Source: Helicobacter sp. 13S00477-4 (GTDB lineage: Bacteria > Campylobacterota > Campylobacteria > Campylobacterales > Helicobacteraceae). From it: a stretch of 64,000 nucleotides of DNA. Where the stretch lies: contig NZ_MLAS01000005.1 of assembly GCF_002272785.1 (NCBI RefSeq), positions 47,762 to 111,761 of the forward strand, given 5' to 3'. A program made the position numbers and the translations under genes. Position 1 is the stretch's first letter. The number at the start of each line of letters is the position of its first letter. The notes under the pieces are model-generated. The model was not told the DNA's origin and ran no database searches. It saw only the letters and a list, made by a program, of their open reading frames with translations. Positions 38,128 through 46,435 of the stretch are shown here, piece by piece.

Positions 38128-38981
38128 TTTCTTTTTATCCTATTGAGTAGATAAAATTTTGCAGTGGCTATTATCAAAAAGCTCAAACAAAATAAAATCA
38201 ATGCAAGGTAAAATAAACTTGAGTAATAGATATCGCTATCAGCTTCAGCAAATTCATTGGCTAAAGTTGCAGGGATATTGGTAGCAGGACTGATAAGGTT
38301 TGTTATCTTGTGAGCATTACCAATTACAAAAGTAACTGCCATTGTCTCACCCAATGCCCTACCCAATGCTAGGATAATCCCTCCAATTACCCCTATTTTG
38401 ACATGCGGAAGGATAATGTCTTTGATGATTTCAAATTTAGTTGCTCCTAGTGCGTATGCGGACTCTTTTAAGATATTGGGTGTGGTTTGCATACACTCTT
38501 TAGTAATGATACTCATAAAGGGTAAAATCATCACGCTCAAAATAATGCTTGCACTTAAAATCCCCAATCCCACTCCTCCAAATAATTTTCCAATGATAGG
38601 TGTCAGATAAAAAAGCCCCCACATCCCATATACAATTGAAGGTATAGAAGCTAGTAGCTCAATACAAGAACTAATGATGGTTTTGAATTTTTTTGGACAA
38701 ATTTCATTGATAAAAATAGCAATGCCTATTGAAATAGGGATTGCAAAAGTCATTGCTAAAGTAGTGCTTATGATACTGCCATAGATTGCACTAGCAGCTC
38801 CAAATTGTTCTTTATTAGGAGACCAATGGGTAGAGATAAGGAAGGAAAATCCAAATGTTTTTATTGCCAAAAGAGCTTCAATAAAGAGGGTAATAAAAAT
38901 ACTTATCAACAATGCCAAACTAAGAAATGCAAAAATTTTAGAAATATAAAAAAAGATTTTTTCTTTGAATATATCTTTCAT
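38124..38981 (-). CDS. pstC: Phosphate ABC transporter permease PstC
   Basis: 285 residues with six predicted membrane segments and the EAA-type loop LKESAYALGATKFEII. First gene of the pstCAB operon. Length is close to that of other PstC proteins. It is divergent from purM across 143 bases containing its own Pho-box-like repeat and -10 element. Confidence 0.94.
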   Translation of the reverse strand: MKDIFKEKIFFYISKIFAFLSLALLISIFITLFIEALLAIKTFGFSFLISTHWSPNKEQFGAASAIYGSIISTTLAMTFAIPISIGIAIFINEICPKKFKTIISSCIELLASIPSIVYGMWGLFYLTPIIGKLFGGVGLGILSASIILSVMILPFMSIITKECMQTTPNILKESAYALGATKFEIIKDIILPHVKIGVIGGIILALGRALGETMAVTFVIGNAHKITNLISPATNIPATLANEFAEADSDIYYSSLFYLALILFCLSFLIIATAKFYLLNRIKRK

Positions 38982-39014
38982 TCATTGCCTTTATTTTTGG
39001 ATTATTAAAGAGGG

Positions 39015-39047
39015 ATTTTAAATGTGTTTGATTACAAATAAATTACA
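39015..39047 (-). promoter_or_regulatory. pstC promoter with Pho-box-like direct repeat
   Basis: On the minus strand a perfect direct repeat TGTAAT-N5-TGTAAT (39047-39031) has an 11-base period; ten bases beyond it is TAAAAT, a -10 candidate. The box ends 50 bases before the pstC start, the same as at pstS. The shared core of the two boxes is TGTWATTWATTTGTAAT. Confidence 0.7.
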
Positions 39048-39091
39048 TTGTTGTATTTTGTGGGTATATTTTTTTTAAAACTATAATTTGA

Positions 39092-39097
39092 TATAAT
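39092..39097 (+). promoter_or_regulatory. Candidate purM -10 element
   Basis: A consensus TATAAT lies 28 bases before the purM ATG within TTGATATAATC, preceded by an A/T-rich stretch with a run of eight T, as usual for Helicobacter vegetative promoters, which lack a firm -35 box. Confidence 0.5.
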
Positions 39098-39124
39098 CAA
39101 ACCAGCTGGTAATATAGGGTAAAA

Positions 39125-40120
39125 ATGAAAAAGATTACTTATAAAGATTCAGGTGTTGATATTGATGAGGGAAATTCTTTTGTAGAAGCCATAAAGCCAT
39201 ATGTCAAAAATACATTTGACAAAAATGTTATTGGAGGGATTGGTTCTTTTGCAGGGGCTTATCAAATGCCTAAAGGTTTCAAAGAGCCTGTTATATTGGC
39301 AACTACTGATGGTGTAGGCACAAAACTTAGGCTTGCTATTGATTCTGGCAGGTTGGGGAGTGTTGGGATTGATTTGGTGGCAATGTGTGTTAATGATTTG
39401 ATTTGTAATAATGCTCTGCCGATGTTTTTTTTAGATTATTATGCAAGTGGAAAGTTAGACAAAAAGGATGCATTAGAGGTTTTAAAGGGCATTGCAAAGG
39501 GTTGTGAAATTGCAGGTTGTGCACTCATTGGTGGAGAAACTGCAGAAATGCCAGGAATGTATCATAATAAAGATTTTGATTTATGCGGGTTTGCTGTAGG
39601 GATTGCAGAGAAATCTGATTTGCAAAAAGAATCACAAGTTAGAGCCGGAGATATTCTTATTGCTTTACCAAGCAGTGGAATACATAGCAATGGTTACTCT
39701 TTAGTTAGGAAGATTTTATTTGATGAACTTAAAATGAATTTTGAAGATGATTTTTTTGGAAAGCCTTTGATTGAAACTTTATTGATCCCTACAAGGATAT
39801 ATACAGATGTTTATAAGAAGATAAAAGATAAGATTTATGCCTTAGCCCATATTACAGGGGGTGGTATAGTAGAAAATTTACCACGAGTTTTAGGGAAAAA
39901 TCTTGGGGCTGAAATCAGTAAAAAGTTGATAAAAACTTTGCCAATTTTTGATATACTTAAACAAAATGTTCAAGAAAATGATATTTATCGGGTTTTCAAT
40001 ATGGGGATTGGAATGATTATCGTTGTTCCAAAACAAAATGTTTCTTATATACTTTCAAATACCGATGGATATGAGATTGGTCAAGTTATTGATCATTCAA
40101 ATGAAATAAAATTAATATGA
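39125..40120 (+). CDS. purM: Phosphoribosylformylglycinamidine cyclo-ligase
   Basis: AIR synthetase, fifth step of purine biosynthesis, 331 residues. Family blocks visible: YKDSGVDIDEGN at the start, GGIGSFAGAY, the ATP-site stretch LATTDGVGTKL, GGETAEMPGMY and the C-terminal FNMGIGMIIVV. Length is normal. It is followed by the SH3-domain gene after 19 bases. Confidence 0.96.
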   Translation: MKKITYKDSGVDIDEGNSFVEAIKPYVKNTFDKNVIGGIGSFAGAYQMPKGFKEPVILATTDGVGTKLRLAIDSGRLGSVGIDLVAMCVNDLICNNALPMFFLDYYASGKLDKKDALEVLKGIAKGCEIAGCALIGGETAEMPGMYHNKDFDLCGFAVGIAEKSDLQKESQVRAGDILIALPSSGIHSNGYSLVRKILFDELKMNFEDDFFGKPLIETLLIPTRIYTDVYKKIKDKIYALAHITGGGIVENLPRVLGKNLGAEISKKLIKTLPIFDILKQNVQENDIYRVFNMGIGMIIVVPKQNVSYILSNTDGYEIGQVIDHSNEIKLI

Positions 40121-40139
40121 TTGGAATTACTCAAAACTG

Positions 40140-40817
40140 ATGGATTTAAAATCTTTCTTCAAACTTTATACAATGCCTATTCTTGCTTTAGTTGTTGGAT
40201 TTGGTTTATATTATATGGTTTTTGTAGCTACCAATAAGGATATTTCTGTTTCTAATCCTATTTATCCAGTTCAAGGCACTAAAGAAGAATCTGATTTATC
40301 CAATACGCCTATGCTTAGTCTATCTAATGATGATTCTACTGAAGCCCAAACACAAGAGAATTCTGTTGAAATTCCTAATGTTATTTCAGAAAAATCCCTC
40401 CAATCAACCCCTTCTCTGACTAGCTCTGATAAAAATTTTTATGTTGTCATACCAAAAACACTTAATATTCGTGATAAACCTAATACTTCTTCTGCGATCA
40501 ATGCTAGATTATCACAAAATCAGAAGATTGAGGTTGAGACTATTGAAGGAGATTGGGCAAAAGTTCAACAAGGTTGGGTACTCTTGAGTTTACTGAAGCC
40601 AGAAGAACCAGATATTTCAAATCCAGATGAAAGTAGATTTTATATTGTGATACCTCAAGTCATAAATATTCGTCTTGAACCTAATACTTCTTCAAAAATT
40701 ATCAATCGACTTCCTGTTAATAGCATTATTGAAGTCCAGTATATTAAAAATGGTTGGGCAAAGCTTAAAAATGGTTGGGTTCTGGCTACATTGATTAAAA
40801 AACAGGATAATCATTGA
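40140..40817 (+). CDS. Membrane-anchored protein with two bacterial SH3 domains
   Basis: 225 residues: one N-terminal membrane segment (about 12-30), a Ser/Thr/Gln-rich linker, then two tandem SH3 type-3 repeats (about 96-145 and 160-215). The repeats share the pattern FYxVIPxxxNIRxxPNTSSxI and end W-A-K-x-x-x-GWVL, a clear internal duplication. In this family the domains bind peptidoglycan or peptides in the periplasm. Equivalent in position to HP1250 of H. pylori. It overlaps aroE by four bases. Confidence 0.82.
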   Translation: MDLKSFFKLYTMPILALVVGFGLYYMVFVATNKDISVSNPIYPVQGTKEESDLSNTPMLSLSNDDSTEAQTQENSVEIPNVISEKSLQSTPSLTSSDKNFYVVIPKTLNIRDKPNTSSAINARLSQNQKIEVETIEGDWAKVQQGWVLLSLLKPEEPDISNPDESRFYIVIPQVINIRLEPNTSSKIINRLPVNSIIEVQYIKNGWAKLKNGWVLATLIKKQDNH

Positions 40818-41632
40818 ATCTATCAAAAGATTTAGAATACAGACAGTTTTGTGTTTTTGGTAATCCGATCGCACACTCTAAATCTCCTTTGATTCATAAT
40901 TTTACCTTTTCTTCTTTTATCAATGAGATTGGATTTTTAGGGCTATATGGAAGATATTTGTTAACAGAGGCTAAATCATTGCGTGATGCTTTTTTTGAGT
41001 TAAAACTTTTTGGAGCTAATGTTACTGTTCCATTCAAAGAAGAGGCTTATAACCAAAGTGATGAAATAAAAGGGATCGCTGCAGAGATTAATTCAGTCAA
41101 TACATTATTGCTTGAAGATGGATGTTTAATAGGATACAATACTGACGCAGAGGGATTTTATCAAACTATTTTACCCTATGGTTTTAAAACAGCTCTTTTG
41201 ATAGGTGCAGGGGGGAGCGCAAAAGCAATCGCTTATATTTTGCGTCAAAAAGGAATTGAGGTCAATATATTGAACCGATCAAAAGAAAGACTTAAGTCTT
41301 TTGAGGAAGCAGGCTTTATATGTTGGGGTACTCAAAATTTTGAACCAAAACCTTTTGATATTGTTATCAATGCCACTCCTGCAGGACTTAAAGACAGCAC
41401 CTTGCCTTTAGATAAAGATTTGCTTTCTAAGACATTTTTACTTTCTAAAATGGCTTATGATTTGATTTATGGAATTTATACCCCTTTTTTGTGTTTGGCA
41501 AAATCAGTGGGGCTTGATGCTAAGGATGGTAGAGATATGTTGATTGAGCAGGCTGTATTAGCATTTGAGTTATTTTGTCGGTATAAAGTCAATAGGGATT
41601 TGATCAGAAAGAGAATGAAATCAATATATTAA
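40814..41632 (+). CDS. aroE: Shikimate dehydrogenase
   Basis: NADP-dependent reduction of 3-dehydroshikimate in aromatic amino-acid synthesis, 272 residues. FGNPIAHSKSPLIHN (shikimate-binding Ser pair), NVTVPFKEEAY (catalytic Lys) and NADP-binding LIGAGGSAKAIAY are visible. The start codon is TTG overlapping the SH3 gene stop (TTGA). The stop overlaps the rnr ATG by one base. Confidence 0.95.
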   Translation: MNLSKDLEYRQFCVFGNPIAHSKSPLIHNFTFSSFINEIGFLGLYGRYLLTEAKSLRDAFFELKLFGANVTVPFKEEAYNQSDEIKGIAAEINSVNTLLLEDGCLIGYNTDAEGFYQTILPYGFKTALLIGAGGSAKAIAYILRQKGIEVNILNRSKERLKSFEEAGFICWGTQNFEPKPFDIVINATPAGLKDSTLPLDKDLLSKTFLLSKMAYDLIYGIYTPFLCLAKSVGLDAKDGRDMLIEQAVLAFELFCRYKVNRDLIRKRMKSIY

Positions 41633-43593
41633 TGAGAGAATTTTATTTAAGACTTGCATATGGGATGAAAAGTATCCCTAGGAAATACAAACAAATAACA
41701 GATGATTTTAAAAGGAAAGGTTTTGTTAAAAAGATAGATGAGGTCTATTGTTTTTCTAAAGGATATTTAGTTGGGAGTATAGATATTTCTAGGGGAGGGA
41801 GAGTATTTTTATGCCCTTTTGGAAACGATAAAAAGGATTTTATCCTCAATGGATTGCCTAAGAATGTTTTTCAAAATGATATTGTGCTAGTCAGATTGAT
41901 TAAAAACAGAGGTAAGGTAAAGGCAAAGTTTGTTAAATTATTGCACACACAGAATTCCAAGATTTTGTGTTACTTGAAGAAAATAAAAGGCGAGATTTTA
42001 GCTATTGAACTCAAAAATCCTAGAAAAAGGCCTATTCGATTGAATATTTCTAAAAAATCTCTTTTAGAATTGCCTAGATTTTGTGTGGTTAGTGTGGATT
42101 TGAGTAGCAAAACAATACAAGAGGTTATTGGTCCTTTAGAAGATGCTTTGATAGATGAAAAAATATCTCTTTTTGGTAGAGTGCAAGATTTTTCTTTTGA
42201 AGCTAAATTATTGGCTGATAGTTTTGGGCAGGAAGTTGATAGTAAAATGTACCCAAATCGTTTGGATTTAACTCATTTACCTTTTTTTACTATTGATCCT
42301 GATGATGCCAAAGATCATGACGATGCAATTTATTTTGATTCAACTGCTTCTGAATTGTATATAGCTATCGCAGATGTTAGCGAATATGTCAGTACAGAGT
42401 GTTGTTTGGATATAGAAGCTAGGCATAGAGGTTTTAGTGTATATCTACCTCATAAAAGTTATCCTATGTTGCCTCCAAATTTAAGTGAGAATATTTGTTC
42501 ACTCAAAGAAGGAAAAACAAGACTTGCTTTTGTATGGCATTTGCGTTTACATAAGAGAAGCAACGAGGTTATTAGAGCTTCTTTGTTTGAAGCACTCATT
42601 TGCAATCATCAAAATATTAGTTATACTAAAGTAAATAGTCTTTTTGAAGGTAAAAAAATTTCTTTAGATAGCAGAGTAGAAAAGAGCATAAGAGATTTTT
42701 TACCTATTGCTCAGAGATTACGTTCTAAACGTTTAAAAAAAGGCTATGAGTTTTTTAATGATGAAATCAAGCTTAAACTCAATAATAAAGGAATGTTAGA
42801 AAAAATAAATGTTTTGGATGAGGGGAAATCACATATTATTGTCGAAGAAGCAATGTTGTTGGCTAATCAAGAGGCAGCAAAATTATTGGACACACATCTA
42901 GAAAAAGGTATTTATAGGATTCATCAAAAGCCTTCAGAAAGTCGTATGAATGAATTGTTGTTCGATTTAAAATCTATAGGTTTTATGATACAGAATACTA
43001 AAGATATACATCATTGTATAGAGTCTATCCAAAAACAAGCTAAAAAGAAAAATATGTTAAAGCAAATTGATAGAATGATAATCAAAGCTCAATCACAAGC
43101 ATCTTATTCTCCAGATAATATTGGACATTTTGGATTAGGGTTTAAGGCATACAGTCATTTTACTTCTCCGATACGCAGATACAGTGATTTGATTTTGCAT
43201 AGGATACTCAAAGAGATTGTTACAGATTCTAAGGATTCGGGAAGATTGGCTTATTTATTAAGGAATTTATCTTTTTATTGCTCACTTTTAAATGAGCAGG
43301 AGCGGGAAATATCTAAGATTGAGATTGATTTTAAAGATCGTAAATATGCCAGATGGGCTCAAGAGCATATTAAAACTAGACTACAAGCTGTAGTTATTGA
43401 TGAAAATTATCCTCCTATTGCCAATGCATTGACTACAATAACAGGTGCAAGATTGTTTATGATGGATTTGGATGTGGAAGTAAACAAACTTGATGTTGTG
43501 GATGTAGAAATTATGGATGCAGAGGTTGCAACCGGAAGGATTTTTGTAAAAGCTTTGAAAAAAATGGATATCGAATGTATAGAAAAGAATTAG
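41632..43593 (+). CDS. rnr: Ribonuclease R (RNB-family 3'-5' exoribonuclease)
   Basis: 653 residues. The RNB catalytic domain has the metal-binding aspartates in TIDPDDAKDHDDAIY and the block HFTSPIRRYSDLILHR. It is shorter than enterobacterial RNase R: a shortened N-terminal cold-shock part is present, and the C-terminal S1 domain is not evident, as in H. pylori HP1248 (VacB). It degrades structured RNA. Overlaps aroE by one base and holA by 19 bases. Confidence 0.93.
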   Translation: MREFYLRLAYGMKSIPRKYKQITDDFKRKGFVKKIDEVYCFSKGYLVGSIDISRGGRVFLCPFGNDKKDFILNGLPKNVFQNDIVLVRLIKNRGKVKAKFVKLLHTQNSKILCYLKKIKGEILAIELKNPRKRPIRLNISKKSLLELPRFCVVSVDLSSKTIQEVIGPLEDALIDEKISLFGRVQDFSFEAKLLADSFGQEVDSKMYPNRLDLTHLPFFTIDPDDAKDHDDAIYFDSTASELYIAIADVSEYVSTECCLDIEARHRGFSVYLPHKSYPMLPPNLSENICSLKEGKTRLAFVWHLRLHKRSNEVIRASLFEALICNHQNISYTKVNSLFEGKKISLDSRVEKSIRDFLPIAQRLRSKRLKKGYEFFNDEIKLKLNNKGMLEKINVLDEGKSHIIVEEAMLLANQEAAKLLDTHLEKGIYRIHQKPSESRMNELLFDLKSIGFMIQNTKDIHHCIESIQKQAKKKNMLKQIDRMIIKAQSQASYSPDNIGHFGLGFKAYSHFTSPIRRYSDLILHRILKEIVTDSKDSGRLAYLLRNLSFYCSLLNEQEREISKIEIDFKDRKYARWAQEHIKTRLQAVVIDENYPPIANALTTITGARLFMMDLDVEVNKLDVVDVEIMDAEVATGRIFVKALKKMDIECIEKN

Positions 43594-44576
43594 ATTCTTT
43601 ATTGCAAAAATTTACTCCAAAGGCAAGTTTACTTTATGGTGAATCAATATTTTTAATCAAATATTATTCTGACAAAATTGCCTCTAAAATTACAACTTCT
43701 TCAAACAAAACTACATTTTATTATAGTGATTATGACTTTGATTCAGTAATGAATTTATTGGGACAGAGTTCTTTGTTTGGGGATAAAAATCTTGTAGTTT
43801 TGAAATTGGACAAGAAATTATCAAAAAAAGAAACTGATTCAATGTTTCAAGCTATAGCTTTGAATACTCAAAATTCACTTATCATTGAATTTTACCAGTC
43901 AGAGTCTAAATCAAATGCAGAATATGCTCAAGATTTTAGAAATTTTGCTGCAGGTTTTAAAAATGCTCAATTAGGTAAAGATGTGATTGAAGTACGTTTT
44001 TTTAATCCAAGTTTTTATGAATGTATCGCTTTGCTCAAAGAAAGGTCGAATAATTTAAATATTAACATTGATGAACGTTTATTGGGGACTATTTTGACTA
44101 TCCAGAATAATGATTTAGGGATTGCATATAATGAATTAGAAAAATTTACTCTTTTGGATTCTTCACCTACTATAGAAGATGTTCAAAGACTATGTTATGG
44201 ACTTGGAAGTGTGAGTATTGAAGAGCTTTATGATGCAATTTTTGATAAAAAAAATATCTTTGAGATTTTAGAGAGGTTGCAGGAAGAAGGCTTGGATGAA
44301 TTGCAAATTTTAAGGGAAATGGAGAGATATTTTTATCAACTTTTTTTATTTTTTGCTTACATTAAAAGTTATGGCACTCCTAATGCTAAAGATATTTTAG
44401 GATTTTCACCCCCACCACTGATAGTTCAAAAGATTGCTGGACGATCTATAAGGATAAAAGAAGAAGGTTATAGATATATTTTTGAGGTTTTTAGGAAGTG
44501 GAGGAATGCTAATATGAGGGGTGAAAAAAATATGGTTTTGAATGCTTTAATAAAATTGCAAGCATATATCAGATAA
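43575..44576 (+). CDS. holA: DNA polymerase III delta subunit
   Basis: 333-residue clamp-loader subunit. The sequence is divergent, as usual in this phylum; it shows the N-terminal LYGESIFLIKYYSDKI (HolA start with degenerate P-loop region) and the C-terminal KWRNANMRGEKNMVLNALIKLQ helix. Call supported by length and by the conserved rnr-holA-rpsF order (HP1248-HP1246). Confidence 0.88.
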   Translation: MYRKELDSLLQKFTPKASLLYGESIFLIKYYSDKIASKITTSSNKTTFYYSDYDFDSVMNLLGQSSLFGDKNLVVLKLDKKLSKKETDSMFQAIALNTQNSLIIEFYQSESKSNAEYAQDFRNFAAGFKNAQLGKDVIEVRFFNPSFYECIALLKERSNNLNINIDERLLGTILTIQNNDLGIAYNELEKFTLLDSSPTIEDVQRLCYGLGSVSIEELYDAIFDKKNIFEILERLQEEGLDELQILREMERYFYQLFLFFAYIKSYGTPNAKDILGFSPPPLIVQKIAGRSIRIKEEGYRYIFEVFRKWRNANMRGEKNMVLNALIKLQAYIR

Positions 44577-44659
44577 AATAGTTTCTTTTTAGAAATGTTG
44601 AAAAACCTTGCTCTTTTTAAGAAATAAAATAAAAGGGCCAAAACCATAAGGAGAATTTG

Positions 44660-45088
44660 ATGAGATATTATGAGACAATGTTTATTGTCAAACCTACTTT
44701 AGTCGAAGAGGAGATAAAATCTAAAATCGACTTTTACAAAGAAGCTATCATTAAAAATGGTGGTGAGATTGAGACCTGTTTAGATATGGGTATGAGGAAT
44801 CTTGCTTATGAAATTGATAAAAATAAACGAGGTTATTATTTTGTTATCTATTTTGCAGCAGAACCAAAAATTGTTCTTGAACTTGAACGTCTTTATCGTA
44901 TCAATGAAGATATATTACGTTTTATTGTCATCAAATATGAGAGCAAAAAAGAACAAAAAGCTTGGAAAACATTAGTAGACAGAGCTAATAAAAAGCCTGA
45001 ACCTAAGCCTTTGAAAGAAAAACCAAAACCTCAGGCATCAGAACCTCAACAAGAATTGCAAAATAGTGTTGAAACACAGGTAGAATAA
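44660..45088 (+). CDS. rpsF: 30S ribosomal protein S6
   Basis: 142 residues: core S6 fold (residues 1-100, [50 protein letters not shown]) plus a ~40-residue Lys/Pro/Gln-rich tail typical of Campylobacterota S6. AAGGAG lies eight bases before the ATG at 44660; a TTG three bases earlier is less likely. Head of the rpsF-ssb-rpsR operon. Confidence 0.96.
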   Translation: MRYYETMFIVKPTLVEEEIKSKIDFYKEAIIKNGGEIETCLDMGMRNLAYEIDKNKRGYYFVIYFAAEPKIVLELERLYRINEDILRFIVIKYESKKEQKAWKTLVDRANKKPEPKPLKEKPKPQASEPQQELQNSVETQVE

Positions 45089-45103
45089 CTCAAAAGGAAC
45101 TAG

Positions 45104-45607
45104 ATGTATAATAAAGTGATTATGGTAGGCAATTTAACTCGTGATGTGGAACTTCGGTATCTTCCGAGTGGCTCTGCACTCGCAACATTAGGACTTGCCA
45201 GTAATCGTAGGTATAAAAAACAAGATGGGAGTCAGGCTGAAGAAGTTTGTTTTGTAGATGTAAAGCTTTTTGGAAGGGCGGCAGAGGTTGCTAACCAATA
45301 TTTAAGGAAAGGTTCTAAAGTTTTGATAGAAGGTAGACTTACTCTTGAAACTTGGACAGATCAGACAGGTAGTAAAAAAAGCAAGCATACTATAACAGCC
45401 GAAGGTATGCAAATGTTAGATAGCAAAGGTTCTTCTGCTCAAGATGAAAGCTATGCAGGTCAGCATGAGTCAGGTTATACGCAACAACCTTCAGCAGTCC
45501 ATAATCCTTATACATCTAAAGAAAGTCCACAAGGTGGGATGAACACTCAAAAATATGAGCAAAATATCCCTGAAATTAACATTGATGAAGATGAAATACC
45601 CTTTTAG
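45104..45607 (+). CDS. ssb: Single-stranded DNA-binding protein
   Basis: 167 residues: OB fold in the first ~110 ([49 protein letters not shown]), a Gln/Ser/Gly-rich linker, and the acidic C-terminal tip DEDEIPF that recruits partner proteins. Placed between S6 and S18 as in most bacteria. Confidence 0.97.
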   Translation: MYNKVIMVGNLTRDVELRYLPSGSALATLGLASNRRYKKQDGSQAEEVCFVDVKLFGRAAEVANQYLRKGSKVLIEGRLTLETWTDQTGSKKSKHTITAEGMQMLDSKGSSAQDESYAGQHESGYTQQPSAVHNPYTSKESPQGGMNTQKYEQNIPEINIDEDEIPF

Positions 45608-45615
45608 GAGAAAAA

Positions 45616-45870
45616 ATGGAACGCAAAAAGTATTCAAAAAGATATTGTAAATATACTGAAGCAAAAATTGAGTTTATTGATTATAAAGATATTGAAATGC
45701 TTAAACATTCTTTATCAGAAAGATATAAAATTATGCCAAGACGTTTAACTGGCAATACAAAAAAATGGCAAGAACGTGTTGAGGTGGCTATCAAAAGAGC
45801 AAGACAGATGGCTTTAATTCCTTATATTGTTGATAGAAAAAAGGTAGTTGAAAATCCATTTAAGATTTAA
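45616..45870 (+). CDS. rpsR: 30S ribosomal protein S18
   Basis: 84 residues. The block [24 protein letters not shown] is a Campylobacterota-type S18 start, and [20 protein letters not shown] is the conserved RNA-binding part. It is preceded by AGGAG and is last in the operon; a strong hairpin follows eight bases after its stop. Confidence 0.97.
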   Translation: MERKKYSKRYCKYTEAKIEFIDYKDIEMLKHSLSERYKIMPRRLTGNTKKWQERVEVAIKRARQMALIPYIVDRKKVVENPFKI

Positions 45871-45877
45871 GTATTAT

Positions 45878-45909
45878 TTTCTAGGTATTTTTTATAAAAT
45901 ACCTAGAAA
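45878..45909. terminator. Bidirectional terminator after rpsR and cheW
   Basis: A perfect 14-base-pair inverted repeat, TTTCTAGGTATTTT/AAAATACCTAGAAA, with a TTAT loop, lies between convergent rpsR and cheW. The A/T ends of the stem can act as U-tracts in either direction. Confidence 0.75.
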
Positions 45910-45934
45910 TATTGAATGCTTGAAATTTGAAAAA

Positions 45935-46435
45935 TTAGAAATCTTTTTTTAACAAAGTTTCTATTTTGAGGATAGTAACTAATCTATCTTCTCTTTTTCC
46001 TACACCATACATTAAATTTTCTTGTTCGGCAAGTGTCTCAGGAATTGGGTCAATATCTGAGTGTTTGATACGAATTGCTTCAGTGAGTTTGTCTATCACA
46101 AATCCTGCTATATGATCATTATGCCTTACGACTAAATAACGAGTGTCTTTATCTTGTTTGATTGCTGGGATACCAAATTTTAGCCTCAAGTTAATCAGAG
46201 GAAAAACATTTCCCCTTAGATTAAATACACCCAAAACATAGTTTGGAGTACCCGGAACACGAGTAAATTCTATTGGTTTTACGATTTCTATTACATTTAA
46301 AATTGGAACAGCGAATTCTTCATTGCCTACAACAAACCCAATAACTTGTAAAATATCTTCAATTTCTTCTTGTTTGTTTATTTGCCTATTTTCTCTTTGT
46401 TTTTCAAAGATATCTTTCAAAGTTTCATTATTCAT
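45935..46435 (-). CDS. cheW: Chemotaxis coupling protein CheW
   Basis: 166 residues, couples chemoreceptors to CheA. SH3-like double-barrel motifs are present: FVVGNEEFAVPILNVIEIV, GTPNYVLGVFNLRGNVFPLINL. The ATG at 46435 is preferred to one 12 bases upstream because GGAG lies six bases before it. The start overlaps the end of cheA by eight bases. Equivalent to HP0391. Confidence 0.95.
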   Translation of the reverse strand: MNNETLKDIFEKQRENRQINKQEEIEDILQVIGFVVGNEEFAVPILNVIEIVKPIEFTRVPGTPNYVLGVFNLRGNVFPLINLRLKFGIPAIKQDKDTRYLVVRHNDHIAGFVIDKLTEAIRIKHSDIDPIPETLAEQENLMYGVGKREDRLVTILKIETLLKKDF

